The translations under genes were made by a program, and so were the position numbers. From assembly GCA_025345505.1 (NCBI GenBank), contig JANVCC010000077.1:4460607-4524606 (forward strand): a stretch of DNA of 64,000 nt. Reading direction: 5' to 3'. Source of the stretch: Todiramphus chloris collaris. Lineage: Eukaryota > Chordata > Aves > Coraciiformes > Alcedinidae. Below, piece after piece: positions 1 through 12,800 of the stretch; position 1 is the stretch's first letter, and each line of letters opens with the position of its first letter. A model generated the notes under the pieces. The model was not told where the DNA came from. It made no database searches and was given only the letters and a program-made list of their open reading frames with translations.

Positions 1-314
1 GGTTACAGAAGTATTCAGTAAGTCACAACAACAGACAGAAGAAGTCCTGGCCTGGGTGCTCTGCACACATAAACCTCTGCTGAGTGTGTCACCACAGCCC
101 TTTCACGCTCTGTCACAAAGCACAGGCAGAACTGACTGCTCCTGTCAGGCCTCTCGGTAACATCTGCCCAGCGCCTAGCACAGGGCAGCCCTACATAGAT
201 TTCCTCACTGCCTGAGCTGGATGCCCACATAAAGGTGGAATTATCTGGGTCTTGACCTCCTTGAAGCTGTCAAACGCAAGACATCGCTGATGGCAAGAGA
301 AGGCAGATGGAGCA
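1..314. other. 3' flank of XPNPEP1, nothing recognised
   Basis: Unique-looking sequence beyond the predicted cleavage site. I see no exon, repeat or motif that I can support. Confidence 0.5.
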
Positions 315-752
315 AATTGCGGGTTGGAATCTTTTATTGAGTCATCAGTCCTGCTGTGTGGGTAGCATCTTAGCAACTGGAACCCAAGTATGCAAAAATA
401 CTGAGTTTTCACAGTGAAAAAACAGACAGTATAAAATATTCCAGTATTGCCTCTTAGAACCATTAATTCAGTAAGACCCCTGTTTCAAAGGCAACATGCT
501 TCTTCATTTTGTTTGCTTTCTATTCTCAACCCCTCCTCCACAAAAATGCAAGAAAACCTGTTCAGACAGCAACCCTCCTTACCCCACATAACCCGCACGT
601 GTTGCGGGGAGAAAAACACTACACAAAATCCCCTCCTGATAGCCAAAGGTTTATCGTAGAACACTCTCCCAGTGGTGTCAGGGCCAAGAAGACATAGATT
701 AGTGTGACACTGAGTGGTCCTGTTGTTCTACACACCGCAGACAACTGTGGTG
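315..752 (-). other. XPNPEP1: XPNPEP1 3' UTR
   Basis: About 435 nt follow the stop codon before the nearest canonical polyadenylation signal. There is no coding potential related to the enzyme. The exact cleavage point is estimated from the signal at 333-338. Confidence 0.7.
333..338 (-). terminator. XPNPEP1: AATAAA polyadenylation signal of XPNPEP1
   Basis: TTTATT on the plus strand, read as AATAAA on the gene strand, 415 nt after the stop codon. It is the first canonical signal downstream of the stop; cleavage is expected roughly 15-25 nt further left. Confidence 0.7.
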
Positions 753-881
753 CTACTGAACTCTGATGAGAGGCTCTGTCTCCCGGATGAGCCACTGAAG
801 AGCTTCGTGCCGGCCTTGCCTCTCCAGTTCTGCTCCAATGACTTCCCTGCACTTCTGATGGTAGTCGTTCACCCAGTTACA
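753..881 (-). CDS. XPNPEP1: XPNPEP1 coding exon 19 (residues 582-623 and stop)
   Basis: It encodes [20 protein letters not shown], then [22 protein letters not shown], and stops with TAG at 753-755. The acceptor is tttctctag. The exon continues into the 3' UTR. Confidence 0.96.
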   Translation of the reverse strand, partial: CNWVNDYHQKCREVIGAELERQGRHEALQWLIRETEPLIRVQ

Positions 882-3800
882 CTAGAGAAAGGGAGGGGTA
901 TGACATTCAATGTAAACGTAGAAGAACTGGCGCCCTTAAAAGTTCTGTACAGCCAAAGACATTTGTAGGCCCTTGTGCTCCTTGGGATTGAGCTATTAGA
1001 CTGGGATGGGATCCTGTCCCAAAGAGACAGACCTCTAAAATATGGAGGTACAGACTGTACATTTGATGAGGGTAGGAACTGAAGCAATTTGTCCCAGGTT
1101 TTTGGAAGAGCCAAGGGTCAGTTCATCTGACAAATATTTAAAGTCTCTGCAATCGCTGCCTCCAGCAAGCCAAGAACAGCCACCTTGGCACAGTCTAGTA
1201 AATAGCTTTACAAATTTGTAACTGAAGAGTGCAGTCCTGAGACACAAGTTGCTCAGCTGATCTGAACATGTAACCTCATGACAAATCTTGGTACTCCTCA
1301 CAGTCCTCTCCATCAGGAAAAGGAAACGAAAATAGGATTATCATTCAGAAAAGGAGGATGGGTTGAGGGAAAACAAAGACTATGGTAGAAAATCAGGATG
1401 AAACACATCACGGTGAAGGCAGTGGGAGACCTAAACAGAAAGTTCAGAGTCTGAAGCTATTTAGGAAATAAATGCTGCTGAGCAGGTATCACTGATGTCT
1501 GCTTGGTGTCCATATGTCCTGCTGAATGTGGTGTGTCTGAATGGGACTGGTCACAAGTAGACAGAGACAACGAGGGACAGTCATTAGTGTAAGCCTCTGG
1601 GGAGACAGAGCGATAGCCGAAGCAAATGGAGGCAGGAGTAAGCAAAGAGAAGAGATGACAGTGATGAGTATCCCATCAAAGGAACTACCAAAACAACATC
1701 ACTGGAGAGGTCCTCACTGCCTTCATCATAGAATAATTTAAATTGGAAGGACCTCTGGAGAGCAGATCTAGTCCACCCTGCCATTCAAAACTGGATCAAG
1801 TTTAAAATAAAGTCATACTGCTCAGGATCACGCACTGGATCTATGAAATGGAACAGAGGCCAGTGGTTCCTGTGAACTGAACAGAACAAGGTGGTTCTAG
1901 TGCAAAGAAGGCAATGCAAACCTACTGTTTTACTTACCTCTTTTTGGGTCAGCAAATTAATATCAATCATTTTCGTCTGGATTGGAACCAGGGTTAAGGG
2001 TTCAAAAGTCAGGCTCCCTCTGTTTTTGAAATTGTACTGCATGAGAAAGACAAATGGGGTCATAAAGTTTTAGAAACAGCTCTAACCAAATCACACCTAA
2101 CTCTTCAGTTCATGTCATTGCTACAGAACAAGACATTCAGATGAGAAGGCAGCAACTTGCAGCAAGAGTTTTCATAGAGCTCAAGCAAAGAATCTCAATA
2201 TAAACCTTAGTTATTTTTTCCAGTGGTCACTTTTTAAAGGCCGTGTCCCAGGTCACAATTATACAGGGCTCAGCTTGATGACTATGTGGTCATTTTCAGT
2301 TTGGCATTTCTAAAAGCACGACCCAGCCAGACTGGCAATTCTGATGTCAAAACCCATGCGTAGTTTTGTTTCTACTGCTGCTGAGGACCCTCCGAGAAGA
2401 AAATCCCAAGTTGAGAGGATCAACCAACTCTACAGCAATGACTTCAAGGGGCTGAATAAAGATGTTTCTGGTCTTTGACATCCAGACAGAAAACATTTTA
2501 AAACAACTCTCACATGCACATTTCAACCTATGGAAACTCTGCAGAAGCAGATTTGTCTTCTGTGCCCCCATTAGCAAGGAAGACTTAGAATCAGTCTTCA
2601 CCGAAGTGGGGTTTTGGAGACCAGTAGTCTTGAGTAGGATCCCAACTGTGTGCAGCATGGTCCCACCTCAAGTTCCAGTACTTTAAGTTTTACAACCAGT
2701 GAGTCATGGAGAAAGGTGCTCTTGAGCAGGTCAATCACCTTGGTTTCGGCAGGGATCACGAGGACAACATTTTCTATTCGGATCCCGAAGGACCCATCTT
2801 CATAATAGCCAGGCTCTGCCAAAACAGACAGTCATTAACTAAGCCACATAGCTGCACTGTGCAAATCCTGACTCCCTATGGCCAAACTTCCCCTCCGTGG
2901 CTTTAGTCCACTGAAGTCACTAAACAATCTTGACATCAGGCATCCACAGAGGCAAACAAATTTCTGACTCTACTTAATCTGCACAGAAGCCCCAAGCAAG
3001 GTGACAGCAGAAGTTCTCAAAGAGAGGAGAAACAAGACAGACAGCCCTCGACCTCACAGACTCTCCTTATAAGTCAAGAGAGAGCACACAGTACGTGTGT
3101 TCCAAACACCAGAAACTCTGAAAATACTCATGTCTTCATAAAAGGCAGGTGGGTAAAGCCTTCCTCAAAACACTGATTTTAAAGAGCGCTCCCCCGAGTC
3201 TCTGAAAGGACTCTGAAGCCCTGAAGAAATGTAAGTCTCTCAGCAAACCCCAGCAGACTGTTAATTTACTACCGGAAGAATGAGGCATCTAAAGATTTAA
3301 CAGATGCCTCAAATAGCTCATGGCAAAGACAGGATTAGCTCCTGAAACCTTGGTGTCCACCTTGTACCGCAGCCAGCTCTTCTACTGCAGAATGGGAGGC
3401 AGCGTGCCAGAGCTGGGCTGGTCAGCAGCGCAGCTCTGCCAGGGTTTGCACTGTAGAGAGCAGGAAGCAGGCCTCTAGCACCTGACTGCAAAGATGCTTT
3501 ATGGAAGGTGAAAGAGTTAAAATGAGTAGAGAGCTTAAATGAGAATTAAAATGACAAACTGCGGACACAGAGCTCACGATCCCACCTTTCAGTTACAGCA
3601 TTGTTAGACTTCCTCTCTCTGCATCTTAAAGAGTTTGGTACCCCCCCCTAGTAAGCAAAGAGAATCACCAGTGCTAAATACCATCAGAGACGATCATGCC
3701 AGCCTCCAAGGGCTCATCTGCAAAGGTTTTGTAGCTAATGCCGCAAGGACCCTCATGTACATTTAGGAAAGAGCCAACTCCATGTCCCGTCCCATGCAGG

Positions 3801-6800
3801 TAATCCAAACCACAGTCCCACAAGGCAGAGCGGGCAAAGGAATCTAGAAGGTGACCTGCAGGCCAAGGGGAAGAGCCAGACATGGAGAGACAGTGTGATC
3901 AAGTCAGGCTCCCTCAGAGATGCTGATAATCACACTGAAGTCTCAAACCTGGATAACATGCAGAAAAAAAACCCAAACAAACAAACAAACAAACCCACAA
4001 CCACCTCCTCAAAAACTCCAACCACCAACCAAAGCAAGCAAGTCAGTGGAATGTTAGAAGTTATACAGCAGATTTGGCAAGTCTGACACTCAAGCCCTTT
4101 CTCAATTAAGAGGCCCCCTCTCTCTCTTGTTATAACAGCTCCTCAGAAGATGTTTGCTGTAACAGAAACATTGTAAACAGAAACATCTGTAAACAGAAAC
4201 ATTGTAAACAGAAACATCTGTAACAGAAACATTGCACTGCTACTTGCTCCACTGGAGCTTCCAGGAAAGAACCTAGTGGTTCAGTGTCCCACAGAGTATT
4301 CAGTATCTTTCTTAAAGGCAGCTAAGTGAACTCCAAGTAGAACTCAAAGTAGAAGATTTACCAATTGTATTTGGTGAACTAACCAGTCAGCCTTCTTGCC
4401 TGGATAGTCATTTCAGATTGTTTCAACTCAAATGCAGGGAATTTCTGTTGCCTGCATGGGAAGACCAATCCCATATGCCCAAGGTCAGACACCCTCCAAT
4501 TTCAGTTGGGGTTTCTCACACCACTATGCAGCTGTTTTTTCCTCACCTACCCAAGAATGCAAACTGGAGGCATCTTTGTGCAAGGTGTCTGATCAGGGGG
4601 AAAACAGCTCTGCAACAAATCCACCAAGGGTGGGTGTATGCCACAGCTTCTGCACAAAATCAAAACAGCTCTTTCCTGTGTAATTTTCTCATGCTGCTCA
4701 CCAATAAAAGAGATTCCATATGAACTCAGAGAGAATTAACCAGTCCTTTTGAAGCTGGAAAGTCACTCTTGCTTTACCAGGCCCATGAATCTTTATGCAT
4801 AAAGACAACCACAGAAAGGCCACAGATGTGTTAAGAGTACCACTGACTGACGAAAGTCACTGTCACTCTAGAACCAGAGCACTTTGAACACCCTTCAGAC
4901 GTCCCTCCTCAGAATTTTCAGTGCTGGTTGGTGCTGAAAGAAGGCATCAGTAATCTAGAATCCAAAACATCGTGATGGAAACAGGCACAGTTACATCAAC
5001 ATCTGCCTAACACATCTGGACCTGTGAACCATGACATTGCTTTCACACCACTTAATGGTTCCTCAGAGGTCACTGCTGTGGTCAAAATACTCCAACTCAC
5101 CAACCTACCTTTGGTTCCATTTGGGAAGATGGCTGCACTCACAGCTATATGTCCCTTCAGAACATTGGTGAAGCATTCCTGTCAAAGAAATGTGTGCAAT
5201 AAGTAAACAGGAAGAGGTAAAACTTTGTCTTTCCCAGGAATGGAAAGCAAGCCCACATCTTGTACCAATTTGCAAGGGATCTGGAAAGACTTGCTCATGC
5301 AATCCTATGGCTGGCAATGCCAAAGCAAACCATAAGCAGAAATAATTTAAATTACTTTGAAGATCTTATGGAGAGCGTGTCACAAACTCAGACTGCAGGT
5401 TTAGTAGCAGGATTCACCTGACCTACATGAGTGATTTTCTTTGTGGCTGTGGTTTTACTTCCCAAGCATACCCTACAGCGTATTTTCATCACTGAGTGAA
5501 CTATAATGATGAAATTATTTTAAATTTAAAAAGCAACTTAAAACTAGCAAAATTATATTGCTGAATTTCCAACATGGACCTTCTCAGAAAAGTCTGAGAC
5601 TGGTTTTGGTATGGTACACTAGACACAAACCACTACTGCAGCCTGGGATTAGACACTGAGCTTTACACTAAATTAATCACCCTGACTCCAGTGTTGGACA
5701 AACCAATAATATTTATCCTCAGCCCACTGGTTTTAGTATTTCTCAGAGGAGACCTGTCACTTTGCAAATGAGAGGTGTGCACTTTAAGACAGAAAGATGT
5801 CATTCTCTAAATCACTTACTTTATATTTTGGAAGTCTGAAGTTTTACAGCCTCCTTTGTAGGTTATCAAGATGCTAGCATCTGTTATTAAACATGACCCT
5901 TGGTAGAGCGCTTTGACTCTATAGCAACGGGGCACATTACTAATCGAAGTATCTCTAATAACAAAGGGCAGCTCACAAACCACGTTGAGATGCCAACTTA
6001 CCTTTTCATAGGCTGACGGTGTGCCAAAATGCATTGTCCTGGTCACATCTGTTGTACCGTCTCTTCAGAGGCAAACAAAGATGCCGGAAGCATAGAGATG
6101 GGGGGAAAAAAGAAAGATCAAAGTGAGAATGCAGAGAAAACTCAGTCACGCTGCAGCAAACCAACGAAAATCATAATTGGGTAGAGTCATCTGCTCTGTG
6201 CTACAGAAGACTGATGATGTAACAGTTCCTCATCATAAAAGTTCCTGAACACACTTGTCCCAGATGTAGCAATAAGGGTTTACAATTCAACATATTTTCT
6301 TTCATCCAAAAACAACCCAAAGCTCTTCGCAAATTAAGAGTCTAAACTGCTCATTAAAATTATGCTAATTTGAGGATTAGCAACTGGTACCTGCCCATTG
6401 ACAATAGAACAGGGAAGGCCAAATTCAGTCTGGTTGTATGTAAGATGATTCATTAGCAGCTTAAAAATATATACTTATGTGCAAATGACAGCTACTAGCT
6501 CAGGAAAAGGAAGTGTAAGGGGGTGTAGTGTCTCTTTCATCCTCAGGATGTCTTGTGCTAAGATTTCTAGAAATTATCCAGCATTTGGATAGGGGTTAGT
6601 CTGAGACATCTGAAAGCAGCTTTAAGTTCCCTCTACAAATACCATTTTGAGCTTGCTGCCAAAACCAGAGAGGCTCTGGAAATAGTGTTCCCTTTGAAAT
6701 GCTCGCTCCTGTGCCTACGCTTTTCCCCAGCACACACAGGCCATGGTCACAAAGAAGTCACGGTTTAACTTCTCAGCAGGGACAAGCAGAGCATCCCTGT

Positions 6801-9800
6801 CACAATGCTGTGGTAAGTGCCATTGATGTCCAGCTTATATTGTATTCAAAGGGCTGCTTTTCATAGTGGCACTAAGGAAATTGTTAATTAGGCCATCAGA
6901 GGGGAGGAAGAAAAAAAAGATCTCCTTGTAAAAATCTTATCAAAGGATATCTGTACGGTTCTTTTTCAAAGCTCTTCCTGACAGAACAAAAACGCCCAGC
7001 TCTAAAGACAAAGCTCATCTCAAAGGAGCAGCCAGGCCTGTTCTGCATTTTTCTGAACAAGCTACTTCTCATCTATTTACACTGGTTAAAAACATCACTT
7101 CGTTCATTTTCCATGGAGTCAGAGTTCCACAGCAAACAGCTACAGAGATTGAGGCCACTGAATGGCACTGTCAAAACAGCACCAAGTGAGTCAGACACGA
7201 TACCCTCCCAAAAACACACCTGAGACCCAAGTGGCCAACAGGATGAGAAAGCCTGCCTCTGCATCTCTCTCCGAAAGGCAGAGAAAACCATAGGGCAGTG
7301 CTGCGCTGCTCCTTTGCCCTACTTTGTTCTGACCTCAACATCAGTCAAATCTGTCCATAGGGCAGATCCTGGCACGGTAGGTGCCTCACTCAGCTGTGCA
7401 GGCTGCTGTACAGGAAGCCCAAGGCTAAATGAGAGCAGTCAGGCCTGCTCCCTGTTCCCTGCAGCTCTAACACCGATGCACCAGGTGAGCAGAGCTGCAA
7501 CAGACAGAAACACACACCACCAGCTACAGCACAGCTGCCATCACACTGGTAATGGGTCTCAGAGGGGAACTGTGCTTTTAGATCTCACCCCAACATGTGA
7601 CAAGGCTTGTAAGCAGCCCTAGTCTGCTGTCCTGAGCCTAGCTCAGGGCGTCCTGTCATGGATCAGTCACTCACTGCCTGATGGCTATGTTCAGAATCCC
7701 ACAAACTCCCTCCAGAGGGGACAGAATGAGCAGGCTCTCTGCAATGGCACTGGCTCAAACCTACACATTGCCATGCCCGCCGCAGCAACTGTGAGCTGAC
7801 CCCGCAGGTGGTCACTGGGAGCAGAAAACACAGGGGTTCAGCACCATTCACCCCACTCACTTGTACTGTGCTCCTGAGTCCAGGAGGTAGATCTCGTTCA
7901 CAGACAGCGTTCTGTTGGTCTCAGGAACTGGCCTATTCAATTAAAAAGAAAGACTTTTGTTCCCCAGATTCAAGGTCTCCAACCCCTTCTGCAGCCCAGA
8001 AACCATATTAAGTGCAAGCTTAGATGTGTCGGCTCTGATTTCTTGTGGCAGTGATGGAAATCCCACACACGCTGAGCCAGGACTCATACTGAGGAGTGCA
8101 TTTGTCTGCAGTAAATAGCACCACAGTACAGAGAATAGCTTTATTGCTTCCAGCAAAACCTTCAACATCTGTTTCTGGACATATTTCAGAACAGTTTGCA
8201 CTTCATACTCGTCCTTCTCAGACTTTGACCCCAAAAATAGCCCTTTTCTATAGCCCCTGAGCAGATCAGCATCATAATACATGCATGCTGGCAGCAGGGA
8301 GAGATCCTTACATAGTAAGTGTGGAAGCTCTGGTGGAATAAAGCAAGACAGCAATCAACAGTGACTACATCTCTCTGAAGTGCTCTGTTGTGACTCCACA
8401 AAGAAACTAAACCACTCATTCCAACTATGTTTGCTGAAGGATGAAAGGAGAAGCTCTGTTTCTCTTACTTGTAGTGAATGATGGCTCCATTTGGACCTGT
8501 GCTTGATATGGTAGCAAAACTCAATTCAACAAAGTCTTTCTGTTGGCTGAAAGAAAAGACTGTGATCACTACAGCACAAGCAAAAGGAGCACACGAGGTA
8601 CCCATTTCCTCAATTTCCCATCACCTCAGACTTCCCCTTAGCCTAGGAAGCTATCTGGGCAAGCACATTTGGGTAGGAGAACTGTACAGATCAAAGGCCT
8701 ATCCTCCCAACTATGTGGAAACCTACTTTCCATGTCTACCCTTTCCTTACAAGCAGAAATATCACCACCCAGACCAAACAGGGAAGAAATGTCCTGAACT
8801 ATTTCTTATTTGTTACTTATTTACTCAAAGGCATTTTTAGAGATCCTGTTGATGCAGACATGGGAGTATCTCTCAATACAAATGGTGCTCATCCTCCATC
8901 AGAAGAGGAAAAAATTTAAGTCTTACATCAACTCCTCTGTGGTAAGAAAGTCACTGTCTCATATTTAAGTGTCCTAACCTGCAGAACTCCTCATTGCTAT
9001 CTCAAAAGGAAAGCAGATAGGATCCAGTGGGCTGGGAATTGTATCTCCCAAGAGACCCAATTCTTCCTCAGCTCTTTCAGGCGTTCAAAGAAATACTGTA
9101 GTAATGGTTTGTCCTCAGGTAAAATGTATCTGCGAGTGAGATGGATTTCTAAAGAATAAAATAAAATAAAAACCAAAGGATCAAAATGCAACCCAGAAAA
9201 TATCCTCACAGGGGATTTACTTTTTACCTGCGAAACTCCTCTGCTTTGTCTGCAGCAATTATTTCTGTTACTGTCCCCTTTGGAACCTAGGGGACAAAGA
9301 TGTAGATTGAATTAGTACAGCAGCAAGTAAAGAAAATGCTTAAGCACCAGGCCTCGTCTGTGTATTACTAAACCCGGACTGGAAGTGGCATCTTTCCAGG
9401 TTCTCTGTCCTCATTCCTCAGTAAGGGCAAACACAAAACTGGCAAAATAGTGCAGGGCATTGAGAGGCAGGAAGCGGAGACAGTCACAGTGGTATTGCTG
9501 AACCCTGACTAGGGAGCAGGCACTGAGATATGTGCAGATGTAACATCTTACAAGGCAACATCTCTTCATAGACAGGTTACACTAAGCTTAAACAGTTCTC
9601 TCAAACAACCCATTATTAGCAGAATTCTAATGCCTTTAAATTAGAAATGGAACTAGTTGCAGGAAAAGCAAAGGATGTTAAATTTTACTTTAGGCATTTG
9701 ATAAATGAAAACCTGTGACACAACTTCCCCAGGACTGGACAACAGGCAATGGGGAGCAAGAGCTAGGTTTCATAACCCCTGAGGTACTTCTTGAGGTACT

Positions 9801-12800
9801 CAGACATGTAAAAAGCCACCTTCTGGGAGCCATCAAGCCATCTCCATAGGTAAAGTCAATTGACTCAGACATGTAGTAGCACAGAAGGAGCACAGCACAG
9901 CAAGTTGCTGTGTAACACCCCACACTCTGCACCTGCACTGTACTTCTAACCCAGAGAAAACACAAGTAATTTGTCTCTATCCCATTTCCACTACACATGG
10001 ACATGACTGCACTTCTTCATTCATAAATCTGTCCAAACTGCCAGATAACACTGATTATCATGAGAATAATTCCAAAGTGTTGCACCAAAATGGAGATTAT
10101 TTCAGGATTTACACTACCAAACCACCACGAAACAGTATTAACACTACATTAAACTTGTTCTGGTCACTTCTCACCTGTTCTGGCCTTGGTCTGTGCAAAA
10201 TGAATGGGAGTATGTTGTCCAAAAAATTCATTCAGCCTTGGATGGATTATTGAAATGCCCCCAAAACCCAGACAAAACCCCAACTGTTTCCCCACTTTTA
10301 GCAAAGGCACTATAAAGAATATCAGAAAGTTTATGCTAATGAAGAATTTCATATAGCAATAAAACCTTCAAGTTAAAAAAATTAATACACTACCTCTTTT
10401 TCCAGCCAGTTAAAGAGCTCACACAAGGCAACAGCATCTTTAATCTATGTTAAAAGAAAATTGAGAAGAAAAAAGATTTATCAAGCCTCAGTATAAAAAG
10501 TTTTTGATGCAAAAGAATTTGACCTGCAAGTTTCAGAAACACAAACTAAGAGATAATCTACGAGGTCTTTCCAGGTTCTGTATCCTGTAATTAATACAAG
10601 CACCAGAAATGTATCTAGACAATTAAAAAACATTAATAAAGGTTTACTGCTAAGCATCTTACTGCGAAGTACTTGGCAAACACTGGCTTTACCCCACATG
10701 TGACTTTCAAGTCACTTTTGCTTCAATACACAAGATCTTGCGTTTCAGATTGTGGAAGGTAACCACACGACACATCTGGTGATGTGACAGCAGCACGTGC
10801 CTTTGGGGCACAAGGGCACCGCACAGTCTTTGCCACACAGCTTCTGGCTTCTCTCTTGCCTGATGATCCCCATTTGTCTTCCTTTTTTCTACACGCTTGC
10901 AGCACGCAGGGGCAAGAAGCAGGAAACAAGTGTACATGAGCAAGGCACAATTTTGTCCTTGGGTGGCAGGTGACAAATTGTCTCTGCTCAGTACAAGTAT
11001 TTTACTTCCCCTTAACTAACAGGGAAAGAAAAGCATTGAAAGAGAAAGTAGCAGTTCCCAAGAAGCTAGCAGAAAAATATGGGATACGTCAGAATTACCA
11101 GTGCTGCTTTAACTGGCACATTTCTCCTGTTGTGAAATCTGCTGCTTGAAAATTAACAGGAAATAAACATGAGAAAACTTCAGCACCGCCATGAACCTGT
11201 TTCACAGGCATCTGCTTTGCCTGAAAATAAGAAGCTTGCTGGGAATTCAGCCTCATTTCTAGAGTGTCATGACAATAACACAAAAGCAGAGTTCTTTGAG
11301 GACACTGGCTACTTCTGAACATCTTGGCCTGTGTTATGCACCATGTGTTGAAGAATTTCTCTGTGTTCATTAGGCTGTGTTTATTCAAGTGATAACAATC
11401 TGAAGACTCCACTGAGAAAGACAACAGAACTAGCAAAGGGGAAAGAACATCCCTTTCAGGGTCCATACTTTAAACAACACCTCTCAAATCTGCATGGTCT
11501 TCCAACTGAGAAAGGTTGGTTCCTCACACTATTCCAAATGTTGTCCTTCACTCCAAGGAAATGCTAAACAAGCAAAAAAAGCCTGTTTAGACAGCAATAG
11601 ATGTCTGATAGAAAACCATTTTTATCCTGCCATCCAAACTCTTTTTATTCTAAAACACTACAACTGAAAGAAAAATGTAATTTCCTTCCTTGAATGTAAA
11701 GCAAGCCTCTTGCCATGTGCAAGGAGACTCTCAAGACTTCACTTACGTGTGCTCTTCTCATGCCTTCTGTTTCCGACGCGTTCTTCACGGCTTTTGCAAT
11801 GCAGATGGGGGTATATGGGGTGAGGTACCGGTAAGCCTGCAGCAGAAGGACAGGGATTACTCGTGGATTAGTCAGACTACATAATCCTACAGGTTTAATA
11901 ACTCAGCCTGGCTACAATTTGTACTTTGGCAGTCTCTCTCAACCTTCAGCACCGTGAGGTAGTGGTTGCCAGTAGTCAGCGAAGTGTACTGGGGAAAGAA
12001 GAGCAGAAGCAGTCCCTGACTGGAGGAAGAACAGCCACAGGGAAATCCTAGGAACTAAACTGTCAGCAGCTTGCCATGAAGCAGGCTGAAGAACAGGGTA
12101 TCCTAGATACCACATACATCCTTGTCTGAGCCATGGGCTTCCTGCTTCCTGTTGCTGATGTACACTAAAGGCCCAGAGACAGTCAATGAGAAGCACTAAT
12201 CCCAAGGGACTAAGGTAGAATTTAGGCTGTATAAACAGACCTTAAAAGTCACCTTGACTTGTTACTAGACTGTCACCCTCAAGTAGTGGGAAGCAAAGGG
12301 TAGCCAGCCCAGGTAGCAAGCACTGGAGTTGAACCTGTCAGGCCCTCAAGGATCTGGCTCCTCCAGCACTGAGCATCACCACTTCTAATGATCAGCAGCT
12401 CAAACAAACACATCAAGGCCCCAGGAAACATGAAAGGCCTTTGCAAAGTTGAGCTCTGCATACTGTCCACTTCTGAAAAGTGCTCACATCAGCAGTTTGA
12501 GATAAAGTTTTCCTGTGCCTGGATGGGGTGGCCCTGCACCAAGAACTAGTAACTGATCCATTACCACTGTGCAGTTCCCCAAACATCAGCTGTCCTTAGA
12601 TTAACAGGAATGCTTGGCTGGTTCTGAGCACATCTTCAGTACTTCAACTGAGGCGACTTGCCCAGGCATGTCATGGCATCAGAAGAAGGGAGAAAAATGA
12701 AATCTTTTGTCCTGCGGTTCTCTGTTTTACCCATTATATATGAGGAGATGGGATGAGCACCTACACAAGCACAGCCCAAGCAACATGCTGTTTTTCTATT

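Larger units (their letters stand above)
7933..11746. other. XPNPEP1 introns 12, 11, 10 and 9
   Basis: Introns of 536, 681, 1107 and 1302 bp around coding exons 12, 11 and 10. They are ordinary AT-leaning intron sequence. Open frames here (such as 11095-11466) show no resemblance to a known protein. Confidence 0.8.

Noticed and set aside
6002..6060. Exon 14 of XPNPEP1 starting at 6060 (second AG)
   Set aside because: It breaks the reading frame. Starting at 6062 restores K421-D422 and the 623-residue total.
11181..11201. REST/RE1-like sequence beginning TTCAGCACC (also at 11944)
   Set aside because: Only the left half-site matches; the right half does not, so it is not a supportable RE1.
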